64,000 nt of DNA from Verrucomicrobiota bacterium (GTDB lineage Bacteria > Verrucomicrobiota > Verrucomicrobiia > Opitutales > Opitutaceae). A model generated the notes under the pieces. That model had not been told where the DNA came from, made no database searches, and saw only the letters and a program-made list of their open reading frames with translations. The stretch is from contig JAEWQP010000022.1 in NCBI GenBank assembly GCA_023399155.1, positions 124,001 through 188,000 of the forward strand, in the 5' to 3' direction. The translations under genes were made by a program, and so were the position numbers. This document shows positions 50,676 through 59,663 of the stretch, piece by piece. Each line of letters starts with the position of its first letter. Positions within the stretch are counted from its first letter, which is position 1.

Positions 50676-52115
50676 TCAGGGCACCGCGGCGACCGGGGTG
50701 CCGCTGACAGTCGCGGCCGTCTCCGGCTGGAATCGCAGCGTGCGCAGCGCATTCTGCCCCTTCCGGCAGTAGTCGATCGACTCGCCGAGAATGCGTGCCG
50801 CCTCCTCCGGGGCGTGGAAGCCGGTGGAGTTCTCCGCCTCGACGAAGTCGAAGTAGAACTGGGCCTTGCGCTGGAAGTCGCGGGCGGTGGCGAGATCGGC
50901 GTCGGCCGCGCCGGCGGACTTTGCGGCCGCGATGTCGTCGATCAGGTCCATCAGTGCGTCCATCGCCACATTCCGCAGCTTGAACGTGCGCTCCTGGATC
51001 GTTTCCACGCGGTGCTTGAGCTCATCCTCCGACCACTTGTGGCAGGTCTGGCAGGCGCGGTTGATGTTGAGCAGCGGGCTCTGCACGTGGTGATCGCTGA
51101 TCTTGTGTGCACCCTCACGTTTGTAGGGCATGTGGCAGTCGGCACAGGACACGCCGCTGCGGGCGTGGATCCCCTGGGTCCACATCTCGAATTCCGGGTG
51201 CTGGGCCTTCAGCGCGGGCGCGCCCGTATCGGCATGCGTCCAGTCCTTGAAGCCGATCTCGTCGTAATAGGCCATGATCTGCTCCACCTTGACGCCATTC
51301 TTCCATGGATACGTGAGGCGCTTTTCGTCGCCCTTGAAGTGGTACTCCACATGGCACTGCGCGCACACGTAGGCGCGCATCTCCTGGCGGGTGGCGTCGC
51401 GATTGACATCGTAGTCGGCCACGCCCTGCGAGGCCTTGTGGGCCGCGATGCCCTCCATGAAGGCGGGGCGCGTCACGCGCAGCGCCATGGTCTGGGAATC
51501 GTGGCAGTCAATGCAGGCAACGGGGTGCTCCACGTGCGTGACCGCCTCGGCATAGGGCATCTGGTTGAGCCGTTCGAAGCCCTTCATCAGGTCGCCGTCG
51601 CCGGCCTGCTTCATCGCGACGTAGGTGGAGGCGTGGCAGTTCAGGCAGGTGCCCGGCTGCTTGGCGACGACCTGGCGCTCCGTCAGCTGCTGGTCGGTCA
51701 GCATGTAGGCGTGGCCGCGTTCCTCGCGGAAATCCTGCGAGAACGCGTACCCCGCCCACATCTTCTTCAGGCGCGGATCCTCCTCGAGCTTTGACTGGGC
51801 GACGACGCTGCGCGGATCGGCGTCCGTGGGCGTGCGGGGGAGCGCCTCGCTTCCGCCGTAGCGCGTGCGCACCTGATCGACCGTACGCTTGTAGTCGTCG
51901 TACTGCATCGGGAAATTCTTCCCCCAGATCGCGGGGTCGGTCGTGTCATCGGTGAGTTCGACCACGCGGAAGAACGGGTTGCGCGCCTCCTGCTTGCGCT
52001 CGAAGATGTTCATCAGCAGCGCGAGCGCGGCGACCGCCGCGAACGCGGCGACGAACACGGCGAGGAGAAAGCGGATGGTGGTGCGACGGGGCGAGGATTC
52101 GTTCGACGGGCTCAT
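50676..52115 (-). CDS. nrfA: Ammonia-forming cytochrome c nitrite reductase (NrfA), pentaheme
   Basis: The 479-residue exported enzyme has an N-terminal signal-anchor and reduces nitrite to ammonia with six electrons. It has five CxxCH sites: 157-161 (CLNCH), 201-205 (CIDCH), 251-255 (CAQCH), 324-328 (CADCH) and 355-359 (CQTCH). Y258 (QCHVEY) and H306 (KAQHPE) match the catalytic Tyr and His, and the E-Y and K-x-Q around them are the usual calcium-site residues. Notably, the first site has CxxCH, not the CxxCK of most NrfA. It is expected in the periplasm with NrfH. The gene lies 127 bp after nrfH. Confidence 0.95.
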   Translation of the reverse strand: MSPSNESSPRRTTIRFLLAVFVAAFAAVAALALLMNIFERKQEARNPFFRVVELTDDTTDPAIWGKNFPMQYDDYKRTVDQVRTRYGGSEALPRTPTDADPRSVVAQSKLEEDPRLKKMWAGYAFSQDFREERGHAYMLTDQQLTERQVVAKQPGTCLNCHASTYVAMKQAGDGDLMKGFERLNQMPYAEAVTHVEHPVACIDCHDSQTMALRVTRPAFMEGIAAHKASQGVADYDVNRDATRQEMRAYVCAQCHVEYHFKGDEKRLTYPWKNGVKVEQIMAYYDEIGFKDWTHADTGAPALKAQHPEFEMWTQGIHARSGVSCADCHMPYKREGAHKISDHHVQSPLLNINRACQTCHKWSEDELKHRVETIQERTFKLRNVAMDALMDLIDDIAAAKSAGAADADLATARDFQRKAQFYFDFVEAENSTGFHAPEEAARILGESIDYCRKGQNALRTLRFQPETAATVSGTPVAAVP

Positions 52116-52242
52116 GATGCGTGCGGGCTGCGAAATGGGGACTGCGGGATGCGGAGATCGAAGAGGCGGCGGAAGCTGCGAAGGAGGTGGGCGCTCGAGG
52201 GTGTGGCTGGGTCGCTGCGGGCGGATCGCCGACGGCTGCCGG

Positions 52243-52689
52243 CTATTTCGCGTGGCCGACGTGGCCGTGGCAGGAAATGCAGGACAGGCTGGGCGTGTTA
52301 TGCGCGGAAATGTCGTCGGTGATCGCGGCGTGGCAGTGGCGGCACTGGTTCTCGGTGATGCGGCGACTGCGCTCCCGCGCCTGGATGTTTTCCGGGTAGG
52401 TGCCGGTCGTGAAATAGAACGAGTGCCAGAAACCGTTTTCCGCCTTGGTGGCGTACTTCCCGATCAGGTTGTGCGGGGTGTGACAATCGTTGCACGTGGC
52501 CACGGCGCGGTGGCTTGATTTGATCCAGCCGGAATACTGCTCCTCCATCACGTGGCAATTCGCGCAGGCGGCCGGGTCGTTGATCAGGTAGGAATACCCC
52601 TTCGCGTAGATGAAGGTGTAGCCGCCGGCGCCAAGCGCCAGGCCGATGGCCGCGCCGAGCAGGGTGCCCTTGATCCAGGTCGCCTTCAT
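52243..52689 (-). CDS. nrfH: Cytochrome c nitrite reductase small subunit (NrfH), tetraheme
   Basis: The 148-residue membrane quinol dehydrogenase passes electrons from menaquinol to NrfA. It has one N-terminal membrane helix (LLGAAIGLALGAGGYTFIYA). The four CxxCH sites are at 42-46 (CANCH, followed by Met48 as probable axial ligand), 66-70, 116-120 and 137-141. This is the NapC/NirT/NrfH fold. An FNR-type box lies 58 bp before its ATG. No clear Shine-Dalgarno sequence precedes the ATG. Confidence 0.95.
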   Translation of the reverse strand: MKATWIKGTLLGAAIGLALGAGGYTFIYAKGYSYLINDPAACANCHVMEEQYSGWIKSSHRAVATCNDCHTPHNLIGKYATKAENGFWHSFYFTTGTYPENIQARERSRRITENQCRHCHAAITDDISAHNTPSLSCISCHGHVGHAK

Positions 52690-53042
52690 GTGGGTGGGGT
52701 TATCGCGGGGGTGGACAGCTCACGGAAGCAACGACCCGACTTCGACTTGATCCAGATCAAGGCGCCGATCCGTATGAGCGAGCCTGTTCCCGGCCATGAG
52801 TTCGCGCGAGTTCAAAGGATCGCCGTCCCTCCGGGAAAAGTCCTGATCCTGGGGCGGAGCCGTGCCCGGTGGCGGGCACGGTGCAGAGCCTTCGCGTTTC
52901 GACACCGGAGGCCGCCAGCGTTTCTTTCGAAACCGCGGCAAGTCTTCGCTTCCCGCTTCCTTCAGGCGAGGGCTGTCACCACAACCTGGAGACCTGCAGG
53001 TCCCGATTGGCAACCCGGCCGGAACCTGTCTACCGTCAATCC
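52690..53042. other. 353-bp divergent intergenic region
   Basis: It lies between nrfH (minus) and the 104-aa gene (plus). It contains the FNR-type box and a GC-rich GTGCCCG-GTGGCG-GGCAC hairpin-like segment at about 52861-52880. No gene with a credible start was seen. Confidence 0.5.
52747..52760 (-). promoter_or_regulatory. FNR/CRP-type binding site upstream of nrfH
   Basis: TTGATCCAGATCAA fits the FNR half-site consensus TTGAT-N4-ATCAA exactly. It is palindromic and lies 58 bp before the nrfH ATG. This is where an anaerobic activator would sit. E. coli nrf is FNR-activated, so anaerobic induction is likely. No clear -10 was found at the expected distance. Confidence 0.7.
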
Positions 53043-53357
53043 ATGCAAGTCGGTCAGCGCGTCGTCTGCATCAACGACACTTTCGAGTCCTGGGTTCACG
53101 AGTACTACGATCAGCTCCCCACGAAAGGGCTGATCTACACGATTCGCGCGGTCAGCCTCGGCCGCGGCACGCTGCGCGGAAGTGACAGCGCCGAGGTGAA
53201 GCTGCTGCTCGAGGAACTGCACAACGCCGAGGACCCGCACCATGTCGGCGGGGAGGAGCTGGGTTTCCGCTCCGATCGATTCGCCCCGCTCGTGGAGGAG
53301 GAGGTCGAGGAGCATGCCGAGGCGTCGGCCGGCGACTCGCTGCACTGGAACAACTGA
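53043..53357 (+). CDS. Hypothetical protein, 104 aa
   Basis: Starts ATG 53043: MQVGQRVVCINDTFESWVHEYYDQLPTKG. The middle has strands (LIYTIRAVSLGRGTL) and the tail is acidic (EEEVEEHAEASAGDSLHWNN). It is soluble and may be a small beta-barrel-like domain. No known family is recognised. Its neighbourhood (nrf, FKBP) gives no clue. Confidence 0.6.
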   Translation: MQVGQRVVCINDTFESWVHEYYDQLPTKGLIYTIRAVSLGRGTLRGSDSAEVKLLLEELHNAEDPHHVGGEELGFRSDRFAPLVEEEVEEHAEASAGDSLHWNN

Positions 53358-53466
53358 GCCTGCAACAACGCAGGCGAACCATGTACCACACGCGGGCGCG
53401 GGTGGCGCGCCGTGGCGCCGGGAGCCGACCCGGGGCCTCCGGCGTCGTCCGTCCTCCGGCCTGGCG

Positions 53467-53958
53467 CTATTCGATCTTCAGGACCTCCACCTCGAAGACC
53501 AGCGTGGCGCGGTTGGGGATGTCGGGCTCGCGACCGCGCAGTCCGTAGCCGAGAGCGTAGGGGATCACCAGCAGGCGTTTCTCGCCTGCGCGCATGTCGA
53601 GCAAGGCCTCCTCCCAGCCCTGGATCACATCGCCATTGCCGAGGGTGAAGGTGAACGGCTTCTCCGGGTCGAGCTTCTGGCTGAAGATCGTGCCATCGAG
53701 GAAGGAACCGCTGTAGAGCACGCTGACGCGCTGGCGCGTGCGCGCTTTCGGGCCCTCGCCTTCCTTGAGGATGACGTAGCGCATGCCGGACGCAGTCTGG
53801 CCGGCCTCCGGCCAACGTTGTTCGATGATGTCGCGATCGTGCGCGCTGAACTCGCCCCGTGGCCCGGCCGTGAGCGGGAGCGGCAAGGCGCCGAGGGCGG
53901 CTGAACACACGAGCGTGACGATGCGGAGGATTCGGACGGGGCGGAGACGCGACACCAT
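53467..53958 (-). CDS. FKBP-type peptidyl-prolyl isomerase, exported
   Basis: The 163-residue protein has a signal peptide (MVSRLRPVRILRIVTLVCSAALGALPLPLTAG) and a FKBP domain: TRQRVSVLYSGSFLDGTIFSQKLDPEKPFTFTLGNGDVIQGWEEALLDMRAGEKRLLVIPYALGYGLRG. It ends IPNRATLVFEVEVLKIE. The VIQGWEEAL and LGYG segments are the usual FKBP pocket, catalysing cis-trans proline isomerisation in the periplasm. The ATG at 53958 is chosen for the signal. Confidence 0.92.
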   Translation of the reverse strand: MVSRLRPVRILRIVTLVCSAALGALPLPLTAGPRGEFSAHDRDIIEQRWPEAGQTASGMRYVILKEGEGPKARTRQRVSVLYSGSFLDGTIFSQKLDPEKPFTFTLGNGDVIQGWEEALLDMRAGEKRLLVIPYALGYGLRGREPDIPNRATLVFEVEVLKIE

Positions 53959-54089
53959 GGCGCCGAGTAGAAGGAAGTTTTCCGTGCCGGCAATCCGCGT
54001 CTGCGGGCCCGGGGGCGGCTCCGGGTCGGCCGTGCCGCAGGCGATGGGGAATGGCGAGCCTGCTCGGGCGCGCTTTCCGCTCTCGCGGG

Positions 54090-54869
54090 TTACGCGCGCG
54101 TCCACGCCGGCCGCAGATCCTGCAGGACAGGAAATGTCGCGCGCACGTTGGTGACGATGGCCGGATCGAGATCGCCCTGGAGCACACCCTCATCGGGCCC
54201 GAGTTCGGCCACGACGCGACCGTCCGGTGCGAAGACCACGGACCCGCCGGGATAGTCGAACTTCGGGTCGCAGCCGCAGCGATTCACCCCGACGACCCAC
54301 GCCTGATTCTCGATCGCGCGAGCCTGGAGCAGCGGCCGCCAGTGCGCATGGCGTCCGGCCAGCCAGCATGCGATCACGACGAAGAGCGTCGCGCCCCGTC
54401 GCGCGGCCGATCGGAATATCTCGGGGAAGCGCAGGTCGTAGCAGACAAACGGCGCGAGCTGAAATGGCCCGCACGGGAGCACGAGCGGCTCGTCGCCGCG
54501 TGCGTAGTGCTTCTCTTCGCCCGTGAAGCTGAAGGGATGCATCTTCGCGTAGCGCCCGGCCACGGCGCCATCCGGCGCGATGACGAGCGCCTCGTTGCGT
54601 CCGCGACCATCTTCGGCGCGCGTGACGCAGCCGCCGACCACCCACGAGCCCTCGTCGCGCGCGAGCAGGGCAAGCGCTGTCTCGGACTCCCGCGCCGCGG
54701 TGTCCGCGACGCGATCCACGTTCATGCTGAATCCCGTCAGACCCATCTCGGGGATCACGATGAGCGAGCCGGGAGCGGCTGGCGCCGAGCGGAGAAGCCG
54801 GCGCGCCGCGGCCACGTTGGCAGCACGGTCCTCCCAGGCGATGTCGTACTGGAGTCCGCGGAGGTTCAC
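54090..54869 (-). CDS. Carbon-nitrogen hydrolase (nitrilase superfamily)
   Basis: The 259-residue cytoplasmic protein has the Glu-Lys-Cys catalytic triad: E in IVIPEMGLTGFS, K in GRYAKMHPFSF and C in APFVCYDLRFPE. Nitrilase-type amidases hydrolyse small amides such as omega-amidase or carbamoyl substrates; the substrate is not clear. The start is a GTG at 54869 overlapping the holA stop (GTGA), so it is translationally coupled. Confidence 0.85.
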   Translation of the reverse strand: MNLRGLQYDIAWEDRAANVAAARRLLRSAPAAPGSLIVIPEMGLTGFSMNVDRVADTAARESETALALLARDEGSWVVGGCVTRAEDGRGRNEALVIAPDGAVAGRYAKMHPFSFTGEEKHYARGDEPLVLPCGPFQLAPFVCYDLRFPEIFRSAARRGATLFVVIACWLAGRHAHWRPLLQARAIENQAWVVGVNRCGCDPKFDYPGGSVVFAPDGRVVAELGPDEGVLQGDLDPAIVTNVRATFPVLQDLRPAWTRA

Positions 54870-55966
54870 GTCAGGCAGCGGATCGCCATGGCCCGCAGGA
54901 TCTCCTCCTGATCGGCGCCCGGCGCAAGGATCTCCTCGAAGGCACGCGTGAACTCGAGCTGGTGATCGATGAGCCGGCGCAGGGGCGGCAGCTCGGCCGT
55001 GCCGACGACCTTGCCCAGATACCACGGGTTCTGGGTGAAGACATTGTAGGCACTTTTCTGAGACGCAGCACTGCGGTAGAGGTCAGCGCAAGCCGCGCCC
55101 GCGCGCTCGAGACCGGACTTGTCCACGCCGCGGGGCGTCACCCGGACCGCGCCCGAGAGCATGAGGGCGCGCAGCTGGATGAGCAGCCGGTTGCGGTTCT
55201 GCAGGGAACTCAGGAGCGGCCGGGCATCGTGTCCGGCGAAGAAGTGCTGCCGGATGGCCTCGAGCGTGCGCTCGAGGCCGCGCGAAAAGAACGCCTCGGC
55301 CGCCGCAAAGAAATCGCCCTCGCCCGCCGAGGCCACGAGCTGGTCGATCAGTTCCTCGGTGATCGTGCCGCCCTCGCCGAGGTAGGTGGAGAGCTTCTCA
55401 ATCTCGCCGACGACGAGACGCGCGTTCCCGCCTGTCTTGGCCACGAGCAACTCGAGCGCATCATCGGGCAACCGCACCTGCATCCGGGCGCATTCCTCGT
55501 CGGCGATCGCACGCCAGTTCGGCCCCGCGCCCTTGGTCTCGCCGGCTCCGGCGAGGAGGAAGCTGGCGTGGGCCTCGCACCACTTGGCAAAGCTGCGCCG
55601 GCGATCGACGGGCGACGCCGTGACAAGGACGGCGACCTCGTCCGGATTCACCGCCGCGAGCAGCTCCTGCAGGTCGGCGACGAGATCCAACGTGCCCTGC
55701 GCGCTGCCCAGCTCGTTGTCGCCCAGAAAGGAGACATCCTTGAGCCATACTGCGCGGCGTCCGCCGAACAGGCCCAGCGTCTGCACCGCCTCGCGAAACC
55801 GCTTCACGACCACGGCCACGTCATCCACGACGCCCACATAGCCGCTGATCACCTCGCGGGAAAACTCGTCGAGGCCTTCACTCAGGGCGGACCAGCGCTC
55901 GGCGCCGGCGCGACCGACGAGGAAATCGTCGGAGCCGCAGACAAAGGTGAACGGGCGGGCGGGCAT
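54866..55966 (-). CDS. holA: DNA polymerase III delta subunit
   Basis: The 366-residue protein is the clamp-loader delta subunit. The family features are present: FTFVCGSDDFLVGRAGAERWSALSEG at the N-terminus, RRAVWLKDVSFLGD, DEVAVLVTASPVDRRRSF, DDALELLVAKTGGNARLVVGEIEKLSTYLGEGGTITEELIDQLVASAGEGDFF and the C-terminal helical collar. It opens the sliding clamp. The ATG at 55966 gives MPARPFTFVCG. It overlaps the nitrilase gene at its end. Confidence 0.88.
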   Translation of the reverse strand: MPARPFTFVCGSDDFLVGRAGAERWSALSEGLDEFSREVISGYVGVVDDVAVVVKRFREAVQTLGLFGGRRAVWLKDVSFLGDNELGSAQGTLDLVADLQELLAAVNPDEVAVLVTASPVDRRRSFAKWCEAHASFLLAGAGETKGAGPNWRAIADEECARMQVRLPDDALELLVAKTGGNARLVVGEIEKLSTYLGEGGTITEELIDQLVASAGEGDFFAAAEAFFSRGLERTLEAIRQHFFAGHDARPLLSSLQNRNRLLIQLRALMLSGAVRVTPRGVDKSGLERAGAACADLYRSAASQKSAYNVFTQNPWYLGKVVGTAELPPLRRLIDHQLEFTRAFEEILAPGADQEEILRAMAIRCLT

Positions 55967-56033
55967 GACTCCTCCATGACGACGCGCCGCGCCGCGAAGA
56001 CAAATGACAAATTCCGCGCCGTGCGGCGCGCGC

Positions 56034-57332
56034 CTACCGCGACACCGTGCTGTCCGAACCGGAATCCAGCGCCACGACAGCTGCGTCGATGCCGCCACGC
56101 AGTCCCGAGCGCGGATCCCCCAGCACGCGGCCCAGCGCGATGTCCGGCAGGACGCCCTCGCGTTCGAGCCGGCGGCCGTCCGGCGCGTGATAGTCCCACA
56201 CGCTCAGCTGCAGCTCGCCGCCGCCGGGAAGCGGGATGCCGACCGTGCCGAGCACCATGCCGGCCGTGCGCGCGCCCAGCACGAGCCCGCGTCCGTGCAG
56301 CTGGAGGGCACAGGCGAGGATCTCGGCACAGCTCATGGATTCCTCCGAAACCAGGACCGCGATGCGACCGCGTGCGGTGGCCGCGTCGTCCGCGCGCCGC
56401 GACACCAGTTCGCTTGCCTCGCCGTCGCGCGACACGAGCGAGCCCAGCAGGGTGGGCTCGGGGAAGAACTCGCCGGCGATCTCCTCCAGCGCGGCGATCT
56501 CGCCGCCCGGGTTGAAGCGCAGGTCGAGGACAACGCCGTTGGCCGCGGGGTGCGCGCGCAGCTGCTCGCGTAGCCATGACACCGATACGGAATCAAACTC
56601 GTCGAACCGCAGGTAAAGGCGGCCGCCCTCGAGGAGACGCGCCTCGCGCACGATGCGCGACTTCACTTCCCCCGCCGCGATCGCGAGCGTGTGCACGCGG
56701 GCCTCCTCGTCGGAAAACTCGCAGAGCACCGCGCGCCCGCTCTCCAGGGGCCGGCCGGTGCCGAGCACCTCGGCGGGCGGCAGCCCGTCGCACGTCGAGA
56801 GCGTCCAGCCCGGCCGCACGCCGGCGCTCTCCGCCGGGCTCCCGGGCATCACGCCCACGATCGTCCACGTTTCCCCGGCTCCGGTGGCGGGACGCGAGAC
56901 GAAGCCGAGGAGCGTACGCTCGACCCGGCCGAGATCGCCGACCTCGCGCGGGCTGAGGACCTGCGAATGGTGGTCGCCCAGTTCAGCGACCATGCGCTTG
57001 AGCACGGCGTAGAGTTCCTCCTCGTCGAGGGCCGCCTCGGCCGCGGCCACATGGTTGCCTCGGACTGCTGTCCAGTCGAGACCGTGGAACGAGGCGTCGA
57101 AGTAGTGGGAGTTCACCCATTCCCATGTCGTGTCGAGGACGCGCCGATTGTGATCACGGCGGGTCTCGACGACCGTGACCGTACGCACCTCGGGTGACGC
57201 GCCGGCTTCCGCTGCCCCCGCGAGGAGGAGGACGGCCAGGGATGCCTGGCAGAGCGCGGACGCGAGCCGCCGAAAGTGGAACCCGCGAAGAAGAACGTGC
57301 GGCCTGGATGATGTGAAAATGCCAGGGGGCAT
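56034..57332 (-). CDS. S41-family peptidase with PDZ domain
   Basis: The 432-residue exported protein has a signal peptide (LASALCQASLAVLLLAGAAEA), a helical region and a PDZ (TIVGVMPGSPAESAGVRPGWTLSTCDG). The S41 protease core follows, with NGVVLDLRFNPGGE and the nucleophile region SEESMSCAEILACAL (S334). The expected Lys in GxxTxGKG is replaced (GARTAGMVLG), so this is nearer the tricorn/tetrad-type S41 than the CtpA Ser-Lys type. An early DHHS segment supplies a likely His. It lies 67 bp before holA on the same strand. A paralogue is at 59664. Confidence 0.82.
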   Translation of the reverse strand: MPPGIFTSSRPHVLLRGFHFRRLASALCQASLAVLLLAGAAEAGASPEVRTVTVVETRRDHNRRVLDTTWEWVNSHYFDASFHGLDWTAVRGNHVAAAEAALDEEELYAVLKRMVAELGDHHSQVLSPREVGDLGRVERTLLGFVSRPATGAGETWTIVGVMPGSPAESAGVRPGWTLSTCDGLPPAEVLGTGRPLESGRAVLCEFSDEEARVHTLAIAAGEVKSRIVREARLLEGGRLYLRFDEFDSVSVSWLREQLRAHPAANGVVLDLRFNPGGEIAALEEIAGEFFPEPTLLGSLVSRDGEASELVSRRADDAATARGRIAVLVSEESMSCAEILACALQLHGRGLVLGARTAGMVLGTVGIPLPGGGELQLSVWDYHAPDGRRLEREGVLPDIALGRVLGDPRSGLRGGIDAAVVALDSGSDSTVSR

Positions 57333-57680
57333 GGGCGGCGAAGTGGCTGAATCGTCTGGGGGAATCACCCTGTGTCAACGGCGCCGCGAATACTCATCTC
57401 AAATTGAGTAGTTCACCCCAGCGCGTTACCCGATGTTGTCCTCGAATTCATGTCATGCACTTGCGCGCGGGCGGAAGAGAAGGGGGCCCGGCCGCCGCGT
57501 CAACCCGTCATGCGTTCGCCGTGCACCACATCGCCGCGCGGCATGGCGCGAGGGAGCCCGGCCTCGCACCGGGTTGATGAGGCTGCGAGGGAACAGCGCG
57601 TCCGGAGCGCCCCGAAATTCGGGCGGGCTCGGAGGGCGCGCCCGACCCGCGAAGTCGTCTTCGCGAGCGCGTGACACGTT
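57333..57680. other. 348-bp intergenic region with palindrome and dispersed repeat
   Basis: Upstream of the S41 gene lies an AT-rich palindrome: TACTCA (57391-57396) and TGAGTA (57405-57410) flank the inner palindrome CTCAAATTGAG (57398-57408). It may be an operator. The right part holds the 40-bp repeat and the GGCGGGCTCGGAGGGCGCG segment. No gene is visible. Confidence 0.55.
57636..57675 (+). repeat. 40-bp dispersed palindromic repeat, copy 2
   Basis: It matches the reverse complement of 4371-4410 at 36 of 40 positions and carries the hairpin GCGAAG-TCGT-CTTCGC. It lies just after the stop of the TonB receptor gene (the receptor stop is at 57681), again at the 3' end of a gene. Confidence 0.75.
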
Positions 57681-59594
57681 CTAGAACCGGAACTGCACGC
57701 CGAGGCGGCCGCGGCGGCCGGGGGCGACGAAGCCGACGACCTCCTCGTACTCGCGGCCAAGGACGTTGTCGCAGGCGACTGTCACGCTCCAGTGCTCGTC
57801 GACGATCCAGCGGGCGGCGAGGTCGGCGCGGGCCCAGCCCCCGAGCATCACATCGCCGGTCGGTATCGAGCTGTCGGGTACCTCATCGATCGCGGTGAGC
57901 CGCGCGTCGAGCGCGAGCCACGAGACCGGGGTCCAGGCCAGGGCGAGGGTGCCGCGCCAGTGCGGCCGCGACCGCAGCCTCGTGTCGCCGGGCTTGGCGC
58001 GCGCATCGGTGTAGGTGAGCGAGCCGGAGAGGGCGAGGTCGCGGCGCAGGCGCCACAGCCCCGCGAGTTCCGCGCCGCGGCTGTGGATCTCCGCCACGTT
58101 GGCCACGCGCGGGGGCGGGCCGGGATCGAAGTCCACCCCGTTGCGCAGTTCACCCGCAAAGAGCGAGAAGTCGAGGAGTCCCTTGCCCTGCGCGAAGGTG
58201 TGGCGGATGCCCACGTCCGCGGAGCGACCGCGCTCCGGCCGCAGGTCGGGGTTGCCGACGAGGGGGTGGGCCATCCCGTAAAAGCTCGGCGCCTTGAACG
58301 CGGTGCCGGCGTTTGCCCGCCAGGCTGTATTCTCGTTGATCATACCGAGGAGCCCGAACCTGCCCGTGGCGTGCGTGCCGAGCCCCTCGAAGCGATCCGC
58401 GCGCAGCCCGGTGCTGACCGTGAGCCAGTCGGTCACGGGTCCCGTGCCCTCGACGAAGGCGCCGAGGCGGTCGCGGCTGAGGCTGAATCCCGCGGGCAGC
58501 TGCATGAAGCCGAAGTCGAGGACGGCCACGTCGCGACCATCCTCGCGCGCGGCATCCACTCCCGCGGAAAGGAGCCAGTCGGCGACGTTGCGCTCGACGA
58601 GCGTTCCGATGCGGTAGCGCTCCAGGCGGATGTCGTCGGTGATTGCGGGGAGGCCCGCAGGGTCACGCAAGCCTGGCGCCACCCCGGGCGAGACGGTGTG
58701 CGCCTCGAGACGGGCCGCGTCGGCCGTGAGCTGCCAGCCCCCGGCTTCATCGCGCCGCCCGACGCGCAGCGACGCCCCGGCCTGGCGATCGTCGCGCCGC
58801 TCGAGTTCGCGGATGACCGCGTGGCGCACGCCGCCGCTGTCATCGGAAAAGGCCGACGAGTCCTGGTCGAGGCGCCAGGCCCGAAGGTCGAGTTCGATCG
58901 GTCCGGCATGGCGGTAGGAACCGTGGAGAAACACCCGGTTGAGTTCGCCCGCGCCGTTCTCCGCCTCCTCGGTGTGCCAGGCTCCGCCGAGCGAGACGGC
59001 GTCGCCGTCGGTGCCGATAGTGAGCACGGAGCGGAAGCGCGCGCGCAGGAGTTCGTCGCCCCCGGCCTCGAGGGCCGCGACGTGGCCGGACGCCCCGCGC
59101 ACGACCGTATCCAGATGCATCACACCGGAGAGGGCCTCAGGGCCGTGGCGCATCGAGCCCGGCCCCCGCACCATGGCGACGGCGCCGACCGCCTGGGGCT
59201 CGAGGAGCGAAAAGTCGACCCCGCCGCCGCGGGAGTTTGTGGGGTCGTTCAGCGGCACGCCGTCGAGCAGGACCAGCGTGTGGTTCTCCTCGCCACCCCG
59301 CACGTAGAGCGTGGAGCGGCCACCCGGGCCGCCCGCGCGATCGAGTTGGAACCCCGGCATGCCCTGGAGCAGGCCGGCGGCGTTCGTGGCGGCGGCGGTG
59401 AGGTCGTTGCGCAGCACCCAGACGGCCGCGGGGCGTTCCTCGGCGCCGCTTGGATGGGCGGTGACCTCGAGCGTCGCGAGCTCGATCGTCTCGTCACCGG
59501 AATCGGATCCCGGCGCACCGAAAGTCAGGGTCGCCGCGAGCGTCGTGACGGCAGAGGAGAGCAGGCAGGTGGAAAGGGTGCGGATGGTGGACAC
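57681..59594 (-). CDS. TonB-dependent receptor, BtuB-like
   Basis: The 637-residue outer-membrane protein has a signal peptide (VSTIRTLSTCLLSSAVTTLAATLTFG) and a TonB-box-like ELATLEVTAHPSG. The plug has GLLQGMPGFQLDRAGGPGGRSTLYVRGGEENHTLVLLDGVPLNDPTN and AVAMVRGPGSMRHGPEALSGVMHL. A barrel follows, ending LGVQFRF with terminal Phe. It resembles BtuB-type receptors like the one at 21623. Its start is a GTG at 59594. No binding protein or permease is adjacent; S41 peptidase genes lie on both sides. Confidence 0.85.
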   Translation of the reverse strand: MSTIRTLSTCLLSSAVTTLAATLTFGAPGSDSGDETIELATLEVTAHPSGAEERPAAVWVLRNDLTAAATNAAGLLQGMPGFQLDRAGGPGGRSTLYVRGGEENHTLVLLDGVPLNDPTNSRGGGVDFSLLEPQAVGAVAMVRGPGSMRHGPEALSGVMHLDTVVRGASGHVAALEAGGDELLRARFRSVLTIGTDGDAVSLGGAWHTEEAENGAGELNRVFLHGSYRHAGPIELDLRAWRLDQDSSAFSDDSGGVRHAVIRELERRDDRQAGASLRVGRRDEAGGWQLTADAARLEAHTVSPGVAPGLRDPAGLPAITDDIRLERYRIGTLVERNVADWLLSAGVDAAREDGRDVAVLDFGFMQLPAGFSLSRDRLGAFVEGTGPVTDWLTVSTGLRADRFEGLGTHATGRFGLLGMINENTAWRANAGTAFKAPSFYGMAHPLVGNPDLRPERGRSADVGIRHTFAQGKGLLDFSLFAGELRNGVDFDPGPPPRVANVAEIHSRGAELAGLWRLRRDLALSGSLTYTDARAKPGDTRLRSRPHWRGTLALAWTPVSWLALDARLTAIDEVPDSSIPTGDVMLGGWARADLAARWIVDEHWSVTVACDNVLGREYEEVVGFVAPGRRGRLGVQFRF

Positions 59595-59663
59595 GGCTGA
59601 AGTAAACCGATGAGGATCGCTGCGAGGTGGCGCGCTTGTCCAGCGCAAGCTCCGCCGTGCAGA

